A DNA stretch of 64,000 nucleotides from Amycolatopsis alkalitolerans (GTDB taxonomy: Bacteria; Actinomycetota; Actinomycetes; Mycobacteriales; Pseudonocardiaceae), in NCBI RefSeq assembly GCF_006152065.1, contig NZ_VDFW01000026.1, positions 34,051 through 98,050 of the forward strand, written 5' to 3'. The position numbers and the translations under genes were made by a program. The notes beneath the pieces were generated by a model. The model was not told where the DNA came from. It made no database searches and worked only from the letters and a program-made list of their open reading frames with translations. This document shows positions 51,621 through 60,987 of this stretch, in pieces. Position 1 is the stretch's first letter, and each line of letters begins with the position of its first letter.

Positions 51621-52502
51621 TCACGGTTGGACGTTCTCCAGGTCGTCGAGAAGGCTCGGGTGCGTCGGCCGCCACCCGAGGACCTCGCGGGTGTGGGCAC
51701 TGGACGCCGGCTGGTCCATGGCGAAGATCGGGCCGAACGGACCGAAGGTCTCCTCAGGCACCTGCTGGACGGGCAGATCGAGCCGTCGGCCGATGATCTC
51801 CGCGATGTCGCGCACTGCGTCGCCCTCGTCGGCGACCGCATGCCACGCCGTCCCCGCCGGCGCGGACTCCAGAGCGAGGCGGAATAGGACCGCCGCGTCG
51901 AGGGCGTGCACGGCTGGCCAGCGTTGCGTGCCGTCGCCGGGGTAGCCGACGATCCCAGAGTTGCGGGCGGCCTTGGTCAGCAGGCCGGCGAAGCCACCTT
52001 CGCCCCGGTTGTGAACCGTGCGCGGCATTCGGACGGACGTGGCGCGAACACCGTGTGAGGTCAGCGACAGCAGTGCGTTCACCGAGCGGCCACGCTCTCC
52101 TACCGGTCCATCGGTCCGCACCGGGTCGGTCTCGGTGGAGGCGCGGCCGGGCGCCGATGGCGTTCCGGACACGGTGACGATGGGTCGATCGCTGCCGACC
52201 AGTGCCTCACCCAAAGTGGCCATGGCGGCGCTTTCCTCGGCGATGGCCGCCGCGAGGGCTTCCGGACTGCTGAAGTCGCGACCGAAAGCCAAGCTGATCA
52301 CACCGTCGGCCTGCGCGACGCCGGCACGCAGCACGTCGAGGTCTGCCAACCCTCCACGCAACACCTCGGCGCCGGCGTCCTTCAGAGTCCGCTCTGAACT
52401 GTCCGAGCGGGCGAGCGCGAGGACGGCGTGGCCGTTGCGGAGCAGTTCAGCGACCACGGCGGAGCCGATGGTGCCAGTACCGCCAGTGACGAAGACGCGC
52501 AT
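51621..52502 (-). CDS. NAD(P)-dependent epimerase-like SDR oxidoreductase
   Basis: 293 residues from ATG 52502 with GAGGAGAA upstream. Extended SDR: VFVTGGTGTIGSAVVAELL (residues 3-21) binds NAD(P); ALARSDSSERTLKDAGAEVL follows. The classical YxxxK is replaced by the atypical pattern of NmrA/epimerase-like proteins. Later segments RWPAVHALDAAVLFRLALE and LGWRPTHPSLLDDL are usual. Divergent from a TetR regulator that likely represses it. Substrate unknown. Confidence 0.87.
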   Translation of the reverse strand: MRVFVTGGTGTIGSAVVAELLRNGHAVLALARSDSSERTLKDAGAEVLRGGLADLDVLRAGVAQADGVISLAFGRDFSSPEALAAAIAEESAAMATLGEALVGSDRPIVTVSGTPSAPGRASTETDPVRTDGPVGERGRSVNALLSLTSHGVRATSVRMPRTVHNRGEGGFAGLLTKAARNSGIVGYPGDGTQRWPAVHALDAAVLFRLALESAPAGTAWHAVADEGDAVRDIAEIIGRRLDLPVQQVPEETFGPFGPIFAMDQPASSAHTREVLGWRPTHPSLLDDLENVQP

Positions 52503-52530
52503 GAGGTTCTCCTCGAAGTGATGGGACTTC

Positions 52531-52574
52531 TGTCGCATCACAGTACACGAGTGATGGCACATGTGTCGCATCAC
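52531..52574. promoter_or_regulatory. repeated TetR operator half-sites
   Basis: TGTCGCATCAC occurs at 52531-52541 and 52564-52574, and GTGATGGCACA at 52551-52561 is its inverted form with two mismatches. All lie in the 85-bp promoter between the SDR and TetR genes, ending 13 bp before the TetR start. Confidence 0.6.
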
Positions 52575-52587
52575 CTACGATGGGGGC

Positions 52588-53199
52588 GTGGCACGATGGG
52601 AACCGGGGGCGCGGGAGCGGCTGGTCGTCGCGGCCGTCGACCTGTTCACCGAGCAGGGTTACGACGCCACGACAGTGGCCCAGATCGCGGAGCGGGCCGG
52701 GGTTACCAGGAGTACGTTCTTCCGACATTTCGCCGACAAGCGAGAGGTCCTGGTCGCCGGCCAAGAGACGCTGAGCACCCTGCTCGCCGAAGGGATTACC
52801 GAATCGTCTGCCGATGCCAGCCCGCTTGATGCGGTCGCCGCCGGACTGGAGCGCGCCTCGAGTGCAATGGGGCCGGTCAACCGCGAGCTCGGGCCGCGGA
52901 TCAGGGCAGCGGTTGCGGCCAGCGCCGAGCTCCAGGAGCGGGACGCGCTCAAAAGCGTTGGTCTCGCGGCAGCGATGACGGCGGCGCTCGTCGCTCGTGG
53001 CGTCCCCGACCCCGTTGCGCAGCTAGCCAGCGAGCTAGGCGTGCTCGCGTTCAAGCGGGGCTACGCCCAGTGGTCCGAGGGTGAAGGTGATGGCGCGGAC
53101 GGGCTTGCGCACTACGCGTTGGCGGCGCTGGCTGACTTGCACAGCGCGGCCTCGTTGTTGGGCCCGCGTCCGGCCGGAAGCATTGACGAGGGTCGTTGA
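52588..53199 (+). CDS. TetR/AcrR family regulator
   Basis: 203 residues from GTG 52588 (VARWEPGARERLVVAAVDLF). HTH region TVAQIAERAGVTRSTFFRHF followed by ADKREVL. The C-terminal domain is helical and unassigned. Divergent from the SDR gene with three operator-like repeats between. The spacer 53200-53462 to xerC has no gene; it holds the small palindrome TTGAC-ACC-GTCAA (53218-53230). Confidence 0.9.
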   Translation: MARWEPGARERLVVAAVDLFTEQGYDATTVAQIAERAGVTRSTFFRHFADKREVLVAGQETLSTLLAEGITESSADASPLDAVAAGLERASSAMGPVNRELGPRIRAAVAASAELQERDALKSVGLAAAMTAALVARGVPDPVAQLASELGVLAFKRGYAQWSEGEGDGADGLAHYALAALADLHSAASLLGPRPAGSIDEGR

Positions 53200-53462
53200 C
53201 TACGGCCACCCACGCGGTTGACACCGTCAATCGCGAACAGGGTTTGTGTCACCAAAGCCTGGCTGTCGGCGCGTTATCGGCCGGTGATGTGGTGTGGCGA
53301 TACTTGACCATCGCGCCATATTCGCCCAGCGTGAGTACCCATGACGGTGGTCTCTGGTGAACGCTCGGTGACCGAACGCGCGTACGCTGTGCGCACTCCT
53401 GACTCCGTTTCGTGCCCGATTCGCGTGCCTCTCAACTGCGGCGAGAAGGCGCGCGGCTAGCC

Positions 53463-54458
53463 ATGGCCGTGAGGAAGGACGAAGTAGGCCGGATCGATCT
53501 CCGGCAGGTTCGGGCTGCTTTGCCCGCGGCGGCGGACAGGTTGCTGGATGACTTCGAGCGGCACCTGCGCCTGGAGCGCGGGCTTTCCGCGCATACGGTC
53601 CGCGCGTATGTCGGCGACATGATCTCGCTTCTCGGGTTCCTTCATCGTGACCACGGAGCCGACGACGATCGCGAGGCCTTGGCCGGGTTGGATGTCGCCT
53701 CGCTTCGTGCCTGGCTGGCTGACCAGCGCGGCGGCGGCGCCGGCCGGACGACGCTGGCTCGTCGCTCGGCGTCGGCGCGCACCTTCACGGCCTGGGCGCG
53801 ACGGCAGGGTGCGATCGGGGCCGACCCGGGCGCGCGACTCGTGTCGCCCCGGACGCATCGGACACTCCCCGCGGTCCTGAGGCACGACGAGACGGGCGAA
53901 GTCCTGCGAGCCGCGGGCGCGGGCGCGGCCGAATTGGATCCGGAAGCACTGCGGGACCACGCCGTGCTGGAGTTGTTGTACGCCACGGGGGTCCGCGTGT
54001 CCGAGCTTTGTAGTCTCGACGTCGACGACGTGGATTTCGGGAGCCGGGTCGTGCGGGTGTTCGGCAAAGGCGGCAAGGAGCGCGTTGTCCCGTTCGGTGT
54101 TCCGGCCGGCCACGCGTTGCGGTCGTGGTTGGACAGCGGCCGGCCGGCGATGGCCGCCCGGCCGGGCAAGGGCGGTTCCTCCGCGTTGTTCCTGGGCGTT
54201 CGCGGTGGCCGGCTCGACCCGCGCGCCGTGCGGCGGGTGGTCCACGATGCCGTCGGCTCGGTGCCTGGGGCCGCGGACATCGGCCCCCATGGGCTGCGGC
54301 ATACCGCGGCGACCCACCTGCTCGAGGGAGGGGCGGATCTCCGCAGCGTTCAGGAACTGCTCGGTCACGCTACGCTGGCGACGACACAGCTCTACACTCA
54401 CGTGACAGTCGAGCGGCTGAAGGCGATCCACGACCGAGCCCACCCTCGTGCCCGATGA
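53463..54458 (+). CDS. xerC: site-specific tyrosine recombinase XerC
   Basis: 331 residues from ATG 53463; a GTG 17 codons upstream lacks a ribosome-binding site. Catalytic set present: R178 ([12 protein letters not shown]), K205 in [11 protein letters not shown]276 and R279 ([17 protein letters not shown]), H302 ([11 protein letters not shown]) and Y311. The N-terminal SAM-like domain begins [20 protein letters not shown]. It resolves chromosome dimers at dif. The next gene, whiG, starts 105 bp later. Confidence 0.93.
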   Translation: MAVRKDEVGRIDLRQVRAALPAAADRLLDDFERHLRLERGLSAHTVRAYVGDMISLLGFLHRDHGADDDREALAGLDVASLRAWLADQRGGGAGRTTLARRSASARTFTAWARRQGAIGADPGARLVSPRTHRTLPAVLRHDETGEVLRAAGAGAAELDPEALRDHAVLELLYATGVRVSELCSLDVDDVDFGSRVVRVFGKGGKERVVPFGVPAGHALRSWLDSGRPAMAARPGKGGSSALFLGVRGGRLDPRAVRRVVHDAVGSVPGAADIGPHGLRHTAATHLLEGGADLRSVQELLGHATLATTQLYTHVTVERLKAIHDRAHPRAR

Positions 54459-54562
54459 TCCCGGGAAGCGATCGGGGCGGACCGGCCGGGCCGCCCTCAC
54501 CACCAGCGACCAGACATGAGCCCGGAGACCGAACTGAGCCCGCTGACGAGAGCGGCCGCCGC

Positions 54563-56038
54563 GTGACGGCCGACCTGCGACTCACCGACGCCGACCGTTC
54601 GGATGCCCGTCCGAACGGCGACTCCGGTGTACCCGCCGAACCCGCCCGCGCGCCACGCCGCGGGGGTCCGCAGAGCGGTGAACAGCCAGGCGAGGGCGGT
54701 CGCGAGAACGGCGCGGTCCGCACGGTGGCGAACCACTCTGGCGCCTCGTCCCCGAACAGCGGCTCCCCTGGTGACGCGGCTCGTCCCGAAGACACAGTTG
54801 GCCGCGGCGATACGGCTGGCGCTGGGGAAGCGGCTGGAGCTGGGGAAGCGGCGCGCGCTGGTGAGACGGCTGGTTCTGGGGACGTGGACGGCAGTGGCGA
54901 GGTCGCTGGTTCTGGGGACGCGGCCCGCGCCGGGGAAGCGACTCGTGCTGGGCGAGCGGCCAGTGCTGGGGACGTGGCCGGTTCTGGGGAAGCGGCTGGT
55001 CCTGGGGGCGTGGCTCGCGCTGGGGACGCGGTTCGTCCTGGTGAGACGACTCGTCCTGGTGAGATAGCTCGTCTTGGGGACAGGGCTGGCGCTGGGGACA
55101 CGGCTCACCCGGGTGAGGACGTGCCCGCGCCTGGGGGGACCGCGGTCGCGCCCGGGGGAACTGCGGCCGCGGGCACTGCGGGGTCCCCCGCGGAGGCGTC
55201 CGGCGCGGGCGCAGCGACGTCCGGCGCGGCCGGGGGTGGGGTTGGCGCCGCCGGTGCGGTGAAGGGCGCCGGCGATAATGCACCCAACGAGGTCGACGCT
55301 GCGATCAACGCGTTGTGGCGCGAGTTCCGGACGATGCCGAACCAGCGGTTGCGTGAGCGGCTCGTGCTGCACTACGCACCCCTGGTCAAGTATGTCGCCG
55401 GGCGGGTGGGCACCGGGCTGCCCACGCACGTCGACGTCGGGGATCTCGTGCAGTCCGGCATCTTCGGGCTCATCGACGCGATCGAGAAGTTCGATCCCGA
55501 GCGCGGCTGGCGGTTCGAGACCTACGCGATGCAGCGCATTCGTGGTGCGATCCTTGACGACCTCCGATCTCAGGACTGGGTGCCCCGGGTAGTGCGAAGC
55601 CGGTTGCGGGAAGCCGAGCGCGCGCTGGAACGGCTCGGCGCGCGGCTGCACCGCACGCCGACCGACACCGAACTGGCCGGGGAACTCGGCATCGGGCTCG
55701 ACGAGTTGCGCGACCTTTACGGCCAGCTACGGCTGACCAGCGTCGTCGCGCTCGAGGACCTCGTCGCGGCGGGGAAGGACAGCGGGTCGTTCGTCGACAC
55801 GCTCCCCGACGATGACGCCGTCGACCCCGTCGCCGTACTGGTCGACCGCGACAACCGGCGGCAACTGGCCGAGGCCATCGCCCAGCTCACCGAACGCGAC
55901 CGGATCGTGGTCAGCCTCTACTACTTCGAGAGCCTGACCCTGGCCGAGATCGGCAAGGTCCTCGGTGTCACCGAGTCGCGGGTCAGCCAGTTGCACACCC
56001 GGGCTGTGCTCCGCCTGCGGGCCCGCCTCACCGGATAG
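54563..56038 (+). CDS. whiG: WhiG/FliA-type sigma factor with long N-terminal repeat extension
   Basis: 491 residues if started at GTG 54563. Residues 242-491 are a complete FliA/WhiG sigma: WREFRTMPNQRLRERLVLHY, DLVQSGIFGLIDAIEKFDPE, GWRFETYAMQRIRGAILDDL, LTLAEIGKVLGVTESRVSQL. Residues 82-189 are 18 hexapeptides of the type G(D/E)xAxx, and the remainder is Ala/Gly/Pro-rich. WhiG normally has about 260-280 residues; a GTG near 55259 would give that length but has a weak ribosome-binding site. WhiG controls sporulation onset in Streptomyces. The order whiG - M23 - rpsB - tsf is conserved. Confidence 0.85.
   Translation: MTADLRLTDADRSDARPNGDSGVPAEPARAPRRGGPQSGEQPGEGGRENGAVRTVANHSGASSPNSGSPGDAARPEDTVGRGDTAGAGEAAGAGEAARAGETAGSGDVDGSGEVAGSGDAARAGEATRAGRAASAGDVAGSGEAAGPGGVARAGDAVRPGETTRPGEIARLGDRAGAGDTAHPGEDVPAPGGTAVAPGGTAAAGTAGSPAEASGAGAATSGAAGGGVGAAGAVKGAGDNAPNEVDAAINALWREFRTMPNQRLRERLVLHYAPLVKYVAGRVGTGLPTHVDVGDLVQSGIFGLIDAIEKFDPERGWRFETYAMQRIRGAILDDLRSQDWVPRVVRSRLREAERALERLGARLHRTPTDTELAGELGIGLDELRDLYGQLRLTSVVALEDLVAAGKDSGSFVDTLPDDDAVDPVAVLVDRDNRRQLAEAIAQLTERDRIVVSLYYFESLTLAEIGKVLGVTESRVSQLHTRAVLRLRARLTG
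54806..55129 (+). repeat. 18 tandem 18-bp units inside whiG
   Basis: From GGC at 54806 the sequence repeats every 18 bp as Gly-(Asp/Glu)-x-(Ala)-x-x, 18 times to 55129. Variation is concentrated at third codon positions of the Gly, Asp/Glu, Ala and Arg codons (GGG/GGT/GGC, GAA/GAG/GAC), as expected if this frame is translated. Confidence 0.85.
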
Positions 56039-56041
56039 GCG

Positions 56042-56599
56042 CTAAGGCGGCACCGACGATCGAGCCCAGGGCTTCAGCCTGATCACCGATTCCGTGCGGA
56101 TCAGGGCCAGCGGGTTCAGATACTCCTCTCCTCGCCGCACACCCCAATGCAGGCAGGCGGCGACGGGACAGTCTGGATGCCCGGGCTCGACGGCCCCGAT
56201 CGGCTGCCCCGCGAACACCTGCGCACCGGCCGCGACGAGCGGGCTGACCGGCTCGTATGTCGTCCGCAGGCCGCCGTCGTGGTCGATCGAGACGACGCCC
56301 CGGCCGGCGACCTGGCCAGAGAACACGACCACGCCCGGACCCGCCGCGAGCACCTGCTGGCCCGGCGCCGCAGCCAGATCCACGCCGCGGTGGCCTGGTT
56401 CGTAGGCCGTTTCCGGCTGCTCGAACGGCCTGGTGACCGCGGGCGCCGGAGCCAGCGGCCAGGAGAACCGGGGATCGGCGGCGGCCCGTGCCTGCGGCGC
56501 CGCCGCCGACGGCGCGAGGCCTGCCGTGGCGAGCAGCATCAGCACTCCCATCACCAGTGGGAGGGCCGGACGCGGGATCAGGTGCACGTTTTCCAGCAT
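56042..56599 (-). CDS. M23 family peptidoglycan endopeptidase-like protein
   Basis: 185 residues with a signal peptide (LVMGVLMLLATAGLAPSAAA). The LytM core follows: YEPGHRGVDLAAAPG (H70, D74), VVFSGQVAGRGVVSIDH, TTYEPVSPLV and DCPVAACLHWGVRRG. The last has C149-L-H151 where active LytM enzymes have HxH; the zinc ligand H151 is kept, the first His is Cys. C144 could pair with C149. Its 3' end faces whiG 3 bp away. The conserved neighbour of rpsB. Confidence 0.87.
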   Translation of the reverse strand: MLENVHLIPRPALPLVMGVLMLLATAGLAPSAAAPQARAAADPRFSWPLAPAPAVTRPFEQPETAYEPGHRGVDLAAAPGQQVLAAGPGVVVFSGQVAGRGVVSIDHDGGLRTTYEPVSPLVAAGAQVFAGQPIGAVEPGHPDCPVAACLHWGVRRGEEYLNPLALIRTESVIRLKPWARSSVPP

Positions 56600-56639
56600 C
56601 GCGCACTGAGTGTGTTTGTGGGGAAACAGAATGCGATTC

Positions 56640-56666
56640 TGTGGATAACCGGGGGGATGTGGATAA
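56640..56666 (-). promoter_or_regulatory. pair of perfect DnaA boxes between the M23 gene and rpsB
   Basis: TGTGGATAA, the complement of TTATCCACA, occurs at 56640-56648 and 56658-56666, an 18-bp step. A perfect CAGAAT-GCG-ATTCTG palindrome (56627-56641) abuts them. The 347-bp divergent spacer 56600-56946 has no gene; the remainder presumably holds the rpsB promoter and leader. Confidence 0.65.
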
Positions 56667-56946
56667 CTGGCGGTCGTTCACCTTGCCCGTGCTGAGCGCA
56701 CATGCGCCTGGGCGTACACTGTTTGAGCGGCCTGCCCTGCGCAGGCTGACTTCGCGTGTACGTACATGCCCCATCATCCAGTGACTGGCCGGTGGGACGC
56801 GCGGCGCCCGGCGGTCCCCGCTTCGGCGGGGTCCGGGCACCGGTACGGCACCAGGGCTGGCGGCCACCCGGCCGGCGGCGACAAACCGACCCAGCGGGCC
56901 GGCTCACCCCGGCGCGCTCAAGACAGATAGAGGTGCGAATCCGGCC

Positions 56947-57780
56947 ATGGCCGTCGTCACCATGAAGCAGCTGCTCGACTCGGGTGTCCACTTCGGGCAC
57001 CAGACTCGGCGCTGGAACCCGAAGATGAAGCGCTACATCCTCACCGAGCGCAACGGCATCTACATCATCGACCTGCAGCAGACGCTGACCTACATCGACC
57101 GTGCCTTCGAGTTCATCAAGGAGACCGTCGCGCACGGCGGCACGATCATGTTCGTCGGCACCAAGAAGCAGGCGCAGGAAGCGATCGCCAGTGAGGCGCA
57201 GCGCGTGGGCATGCCCTACGTCAACCAGCGCTGGCTCGGCGGCATGCTCACCAACTTCCAGACCGTGCACAAGCGGCTCCAGCGCCTCAAGGAGCTCGAG
57301 TCGCAGGAGCAGACCGGCGGCTTCCAGGGCCTGACCAAGCGCGAGATCCTCACGCTCACCCGCGAGAAGGACAAGCTGGAGAAGACGCTCGGCGGTATCC
57401 GCGACATGGCGAAGGTCCCCTCCGCCGTCTGGATCGTGGACACCAAGAAGGAGCACATCGCGGTCGGCGAGGCGCGCAAGCTGAACATCCCGGTGGTCGC
57501 GGTGCTCGACACCAACTGCGACCCGGACGAGGTGGACTACCCGATCCCGGGCAACGACGACGCGATCCGGTCCGCGGCGCTGCTGACGAAGGTCGTCGCG
57601 GAGGCGGCCGCCGCCGGTCTGCTGGCCCGTTCGGGCCGCAACGGTTCGGCTCCGGAGGGCCAGGACAAGCCGGAGCCCGGCGTCGCCTCCGACGAACCGC
57701 TGGCCGAATGGGAAAAGGAACTGCTGGCCGGCAGTGAAGGCGGCGAGCAGCAGGCCGCCGAGCAGACCACTTCCTCCTGA
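56947..57780 (+). CDS. rpsB: 30S ribosomal protein S2
   Basis: 277 residues. [62 protein letters not shown] and [20 protein letters not shown] are S2 signatures. A Glu-rich tail follows. Paired with tsf 35 bp downstream. Confidence 0.98.
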   Translation: MAVVTMKQLLDSGVHFGHQTRRWNPKMKRYILTERNGIYIIDLQQTLTYIDRAFEFIKETVAHGGTIMFVGTKKQAQEAIASEAQRVGMPYVNQRWLGGMLTNFQTVHKRLQRLKELESQEQTGGFQGLTKREILTLTREKDKLEKTLGGIRDMAKVPSAVWIVDTKKEHIAVGEARKLNIPVVAVLDTNCDPDEVDYPIPGNDDAIRSAALLTKVVAEAAAAGLLARSGRNGSAPEGQDKPEPGVASDEPLAEWEKELLAGSEGGEQQAAEQTTSS

Positions 57781-57815
57781 TCCAGCCTTCCCGCGAGACT
57801 TCCGAAGGAAACACG

Positions 57816-58634
57816 ATGGCGAACTACACCGCGGCGGACGTGAAGCGCCTCCGCGAGATCACCGGCTCCGGCATGATGGACTGCAAGCGGGCCCTCGAGG
57901 AGAACGACGGCGACTTCGACAAGGCCGTCGAGTTCCTTCGCATCAAGGGTGCGAAGGACGTCGGCAAGCGCGCCGAGCGCGCCACGGCCGAGGGCCTCGT
58001 GGCCGGTGACGGCGGCGTGCTGATCGAGCTCAACTCGGAGACCGACTTCGTCGCCAAGAACGAGCAGTTCCAGCAGCTCGCCGACAAGATCGTGGCGGCG
58101 GCCAAGGCCGCCCGCACCGACGACGTCGAGAAGCTGGGCGCGGCGGCGCTCGAAGGCGGCCAGACCGTCAGCGACGCCGTGCAGGAGCTGGCCGCGAAGA
58201 TCGGCGAGAAGCTGGTCCTGCGCCGGGTCGCTTCGTTCGACGGCACCGTCGAGACGTACCTGCACCGCCGCGGCGCCGGCCTGCCGCCGGCCGTCGGCGT
58301 GCTGGTCGAGTACACGGGCGACAACGCCGATGCCGCTCGCGGCGCGGCGCTGCAGATCGCGGCGCTCAAGCCGAAGTACCTGACCCGCGAGCAGGTGCCG
58401 GCCGAGCTGGTCGACAACGAGCGCCGTATCGCCGAGGAGACCGCCCGGAGCGAGGGCAAGCCCGAGCAGGCTCTGCCGAAGATCATCGAGGGCAAGGTCA
58501 ACGCCTTCTACAAGGACACCGTGCTGCTCGAGCAGCCCTCGGTGACCGACAACAAGAAAACCGTGAAGCAGCTGCTCGACGCCGCGGGCGTGACCGTCAC
58601 CCGGTTCGCTCGTTTCGAGGTGGGCCAGCAGTAG
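57816..58634 (+). CDS. tsf: elongation factor Ts
   Basis: 272 residues. The N-terminal UBA-like helix and TDF motif are seen: [36 protein letters not shown]. Dimerisation core and C-terminal FARFEVGQQ are normal. Nucleotide exchange factor for EF-Tu. A strong hairpin follows in the tsf-pyrH gap. Confidence 0.98.
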   Translation: MANYTAADVKRLREITGSGMMDCKRALEENDGDFDKAVEFLRIKGAKDVGKRAERATAEGLVAGDGGVLIELNSETDFVAKNEQFQQLADKIVAAAKAARTDDVEKLGAAALEGGQTVSDAVQELAAKIGEKLVLRRVASFDGTVETYLHRRGAGLPPAVGVLVEYTGDNADAARGAALQIAALKPKYLTREQVPAELVDNERRIAEETARSEGKPEQALPKIIEGKVNAFYKDTVLLEQPSVTDNKKTVKQLLDAAGVTVTRFARFEVGQQ

Positions 58635-58653
58635 GCTTCGGCGGCCGACGCGT

Positions 58654-58694
58654 ATCGTGCCCCGTCTCCGGCGACTTCGGGGACGGGGCACGAT
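58654..58694 (+). terminator. 16-bp hairpin between tsf and pyrH
   Basis: ATCGTGCCCCGTCTCC (58654-58669), loop GGCGACTTC, then GGGGACGGGGCACGAT (58679-58694): 15 Watson-Crick pairs and one G-U. No T-run follows, so it is either a U-less terminator or an mRNA processing/attenuation structure separating rpsB-tsf from pyrH. Confidence 0.7.
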
Positions 58695-58742
58695 GCCGAA
58701 GAAGCACTGGCGGGCGGAGCGGTACCAGCGGAGGTGACGGGC

Positions 58743-59489
58743 GTGACGGAGCAACGGGCCGACGGCGGCTATCGGCGGGTACTGCTGAAACTGGGTGGGG
58801 AGATGCTCGGCGGCGGGTCGCTCGGCGTCGATCCGGACGTCGTGCATTCGGTTGCCGAGCAGATCGCCGACGTGGTGCGCACCGGGGTGCAGATGGCGGT
58901 GGTCATCGGCGGCGGCAACTACTTCCGCGGCGCGGAGCTGTCCCAGCGTGGTATGGACCGCGACCGTGCCGACTACATGGCGATGCTGGGCACCGTGATG
59001 AACTGCATCGCGATGCAGGACTTCCTGGAGAAGGAGGGCGTGCCCACGCGCGTGCAGAGCGCGATCACGATGGGCCAGGTCGCCGAGCCCTACATCCCGC
59101 GCCGCGCCGAGCGGCACCTGGAGAAGGGCCGCGTGGTCATCTTCGCCGCCGGCGTCGGGATGCCGTACTTCTCCACGGACACCGCGGCCGCCCAGCGGGC
59201 GCTGGAGATCGGGTGCGAGGCCGTCCTCATGGCCAAGGCCGTCGACGGCGTGTTCACCGCGGACCCGAAGACCGACCCGGGCGCCAAGATGTTCGAGGAG
59301 ATCACGCACCGGGAGGTACTCGAACGTGGGCTGAAAGTCGCCGACGCGACGGCCTTCAGCCTCTGTATGGACAACAACATGCCGATCATCGTGTTCAACC
59401 TGCTCACCGAGGGAAACATTGCGCGAGCGGTGCGCGGTGAGAGGATCGGGACACTGGTCAGCACCCCCACCGACGGGCTGACCGCCTAG
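58743..59489 (+). CDS. pyrH: UMP kinase
   Basis: 248 residues from GTG 58743, six bases after [72 protein letters not shown] are PyrH features. It phosphorylates UMP to UDP. The 47-bp gap to frr holds no separate signal that I see. Confidence 0.97.
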   Translation: MTEQRADGGYRRVLLKLGGEMLGGGSLGVDPDVVHSVAEQIADVVRTGVQMAVVIGGGNYFRGAELSQRGMDRDRADYMAMLGTVMNCIAMQDFLEKEGVPTRVQSAITMGQVAEPYIPRRAERHLEKGRVVIFAAGVGMPYFSTDTAAAQRALEIGCEAVLMAKAVDGVFTADPKTDPGAKMFEEITHREVLERGLKVADATAFSLCMDNNMPIIVFNLLTEGNIARAVRGERIGTLVSTPTDGLTA

Positions 59490-59536
59490 CCCTGGTGGGA
59501 TCACCGGAGACAACAGAGCACGAAACGGGAGTAGCC

Positions 59537-60094
59537 GTGATCGACGAGACCCTCCTCGACGCCGAGGAGAAGATGGAAAAAGCGGTGTCCTTCGCGAAAG
59601 AGGATCTGTCGTCGGTGCGGACCGGTCGGGCCAACCCCTCGATGTTCTCCCGCGTGGTCGTCGAGGCCTACGGCGCCACGATGCCGTTGAACCAGATGGC
59701 CAGCGTCAACATCCCCGAGGCGCGGATGGCGATCATCAAACCGTACGACCAGGGGCAGCTCGGCGCCATCGAGAAGGCGATCCGCGACTCCGACCTGGGG
59801 GTGAACCCCAGCAACGACGGTCAGATCATCCGCATCGTGATCCCGCAGCTGACCGAGGAACGGCGCCGCGAGATGGTCAAGATGGCCAAGGGCAAGGGCG
59901 AGGACGCCAAGGTGCACATCCGTGGGGTGCGCCGCAAGGCCAAGGAGGAGCTCGACCGTATCGCCAAGGACGGCGAAGCCGGCGAAGACGACGTCGCCAG
60001 GGCCGAGAAGGAGCTGCAGAACCTCACCGACAACTATGTTGCCCAGGTCGACGAGCTGGTGAAACACAAGGAATCCGAGCTGCTCGAGGTCTGA
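59537..60094 (+). CDS. frr: ribosome recycling factor
   Basis: 185 residues from GTG 59537. [60 protein letters not shown] and [12 protein letters not shown] match RRF exactly in order and length. Overlaps cdsA by one base (TGATG). Confidence 0.98.
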   Translation: MIDETLLDAEEKMEKAVSFAKEDLSSVRTGRANPSMFSRVVVEAYGATMPLNQMASVNIPEARMAIIKPYDQGQLGAIEKAIRDSDLGVNPSNDGQIIRIVIPQLTEERRREMVKMAKGKGEDAKVHIRGVRRKAKEELDRIAKDGEAGEDDVARAEKELQNLTDNYVAQVDELVKHKESELLEV

Positions 60095-60987
60095 TGGCCC
60101 AGGTGAGTGACGAACGGGAGAAGGCCCCGATGCCTTCTCCGGAGCCGGACGAGCCCGCTCAACCGGCGAAGAAGCCGTCGCGGGCCGGACGAGACCTGCC
60201 CGCGGCGATCGGGGTCGGGCTCGTGCTGGGGGCGGCGATCCTCGTTTCGCTGCTCACCGTGCGGTACCTGTTCATCGGGATCATCGCGGTCGCGATCGCG
60301 GTCGGCACGATCGAGTTCGCGCAGGCGGTGCGGCGGGCGGCGGGCATCAGGCTCGCGCTGATCCCGCTGCTGGCCGGCGGGCAGGCGATGATCTGGCTGA
60401 CCTGGCCGTTCGGGCTCAAGGGCACGGTGATCGCGTTCGCGCTCACGGTGCTGGTGTGCCTGCTCTGGCGGCTGCGGGGTGGCGCGGAAGGCTACCTGCG
60501 GGACACGTCGGCTTCCGTGTTCGCCGCCGCGTACCTGCCGCTGTTCGCCTCGTTCGCGGCGATGCTCGTCCCGCCGCATGACGGCGTCGGGCGCGTGCTG
60601 ACTTTCATGATCGGCGTGGTCGCGTCCGACACCGGCGGGTACGCGGCCGGGGTGCTCAAGGGCAAACACCCGATGGCGCCGTCGATCAGTCCGAAGAAGA
60701 CCTGGGAAGGCTTCACCGGTTCGCTCGTCGCCGGCATCGTCGCGGGCGGGCTGACGGTGCACTTCCTGCTGCACGGCCACGTCTGGCAGGGTGTGCTGTT
60801 CGGCGCGGCGATCGTGCTCACCGCGACCCTCGGCGATCTCGTCGAGTCGCTCATCAAGCGGGACCTCGGTGTCAAGGACATGGGCACGATGCTGCCCGGT
60901 CACGGTGGCCTGATGGACCGCCTGGACTCGCTGCTGCCTTCGGCCGTCGTGTCGTGGGTGCTGCTGTCGGCGTTCCTCGGCTTCTAG
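60094..60987 (+). CDS. cdsA: phosphatidate cytidylyltransferase
   Basis: 297 residues, about eight membrane helices after a 30-residue Pro/Lys-rich cytosolic N-terminus. Signature SPKKTWEGFTGSLVAGI and DLVESLIKRDLGVKDMG...GHGGLMDRLDSLL identify CdsA, making CDP-diacylglycerol. Overlaps the convergent VOC gene by 4 bp. Confidence 0.96.
   Translation: MAQVSDEREKAPMPSPEPDEPAQPAKKPSRAGRDLPAAIGVGLVLGAAILVSLLTVRYLFIGIIAVAIAVGTIEFAQAVRRAAGIRLALIPLLAGGQAMIWLTWPFGLKGTVIAFALTVLVCLLWRLRGGAEGYLRDTSASVFAAAYLPLFASFAAMLVPPHDGVGRVLTFMIGVVASDTGGYAAGVLKGKHPMAPSISPKKTWEGFTGSLVAGIVAGGLTVHFLLHGHVWQGVLFGAAIVLTATLGDLVESLIKRDLGVKDMGTMLPGHGGLMDRLDSLLPSAVVSWVLLSAFLGF

Noticed and set aside
53218..53230. TTGAC-ACC-GTCAA palindrome as xerC operator or promoter
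   Set aside because: Over 200 bp from the xerC start and without a plausible -10; could be chance.
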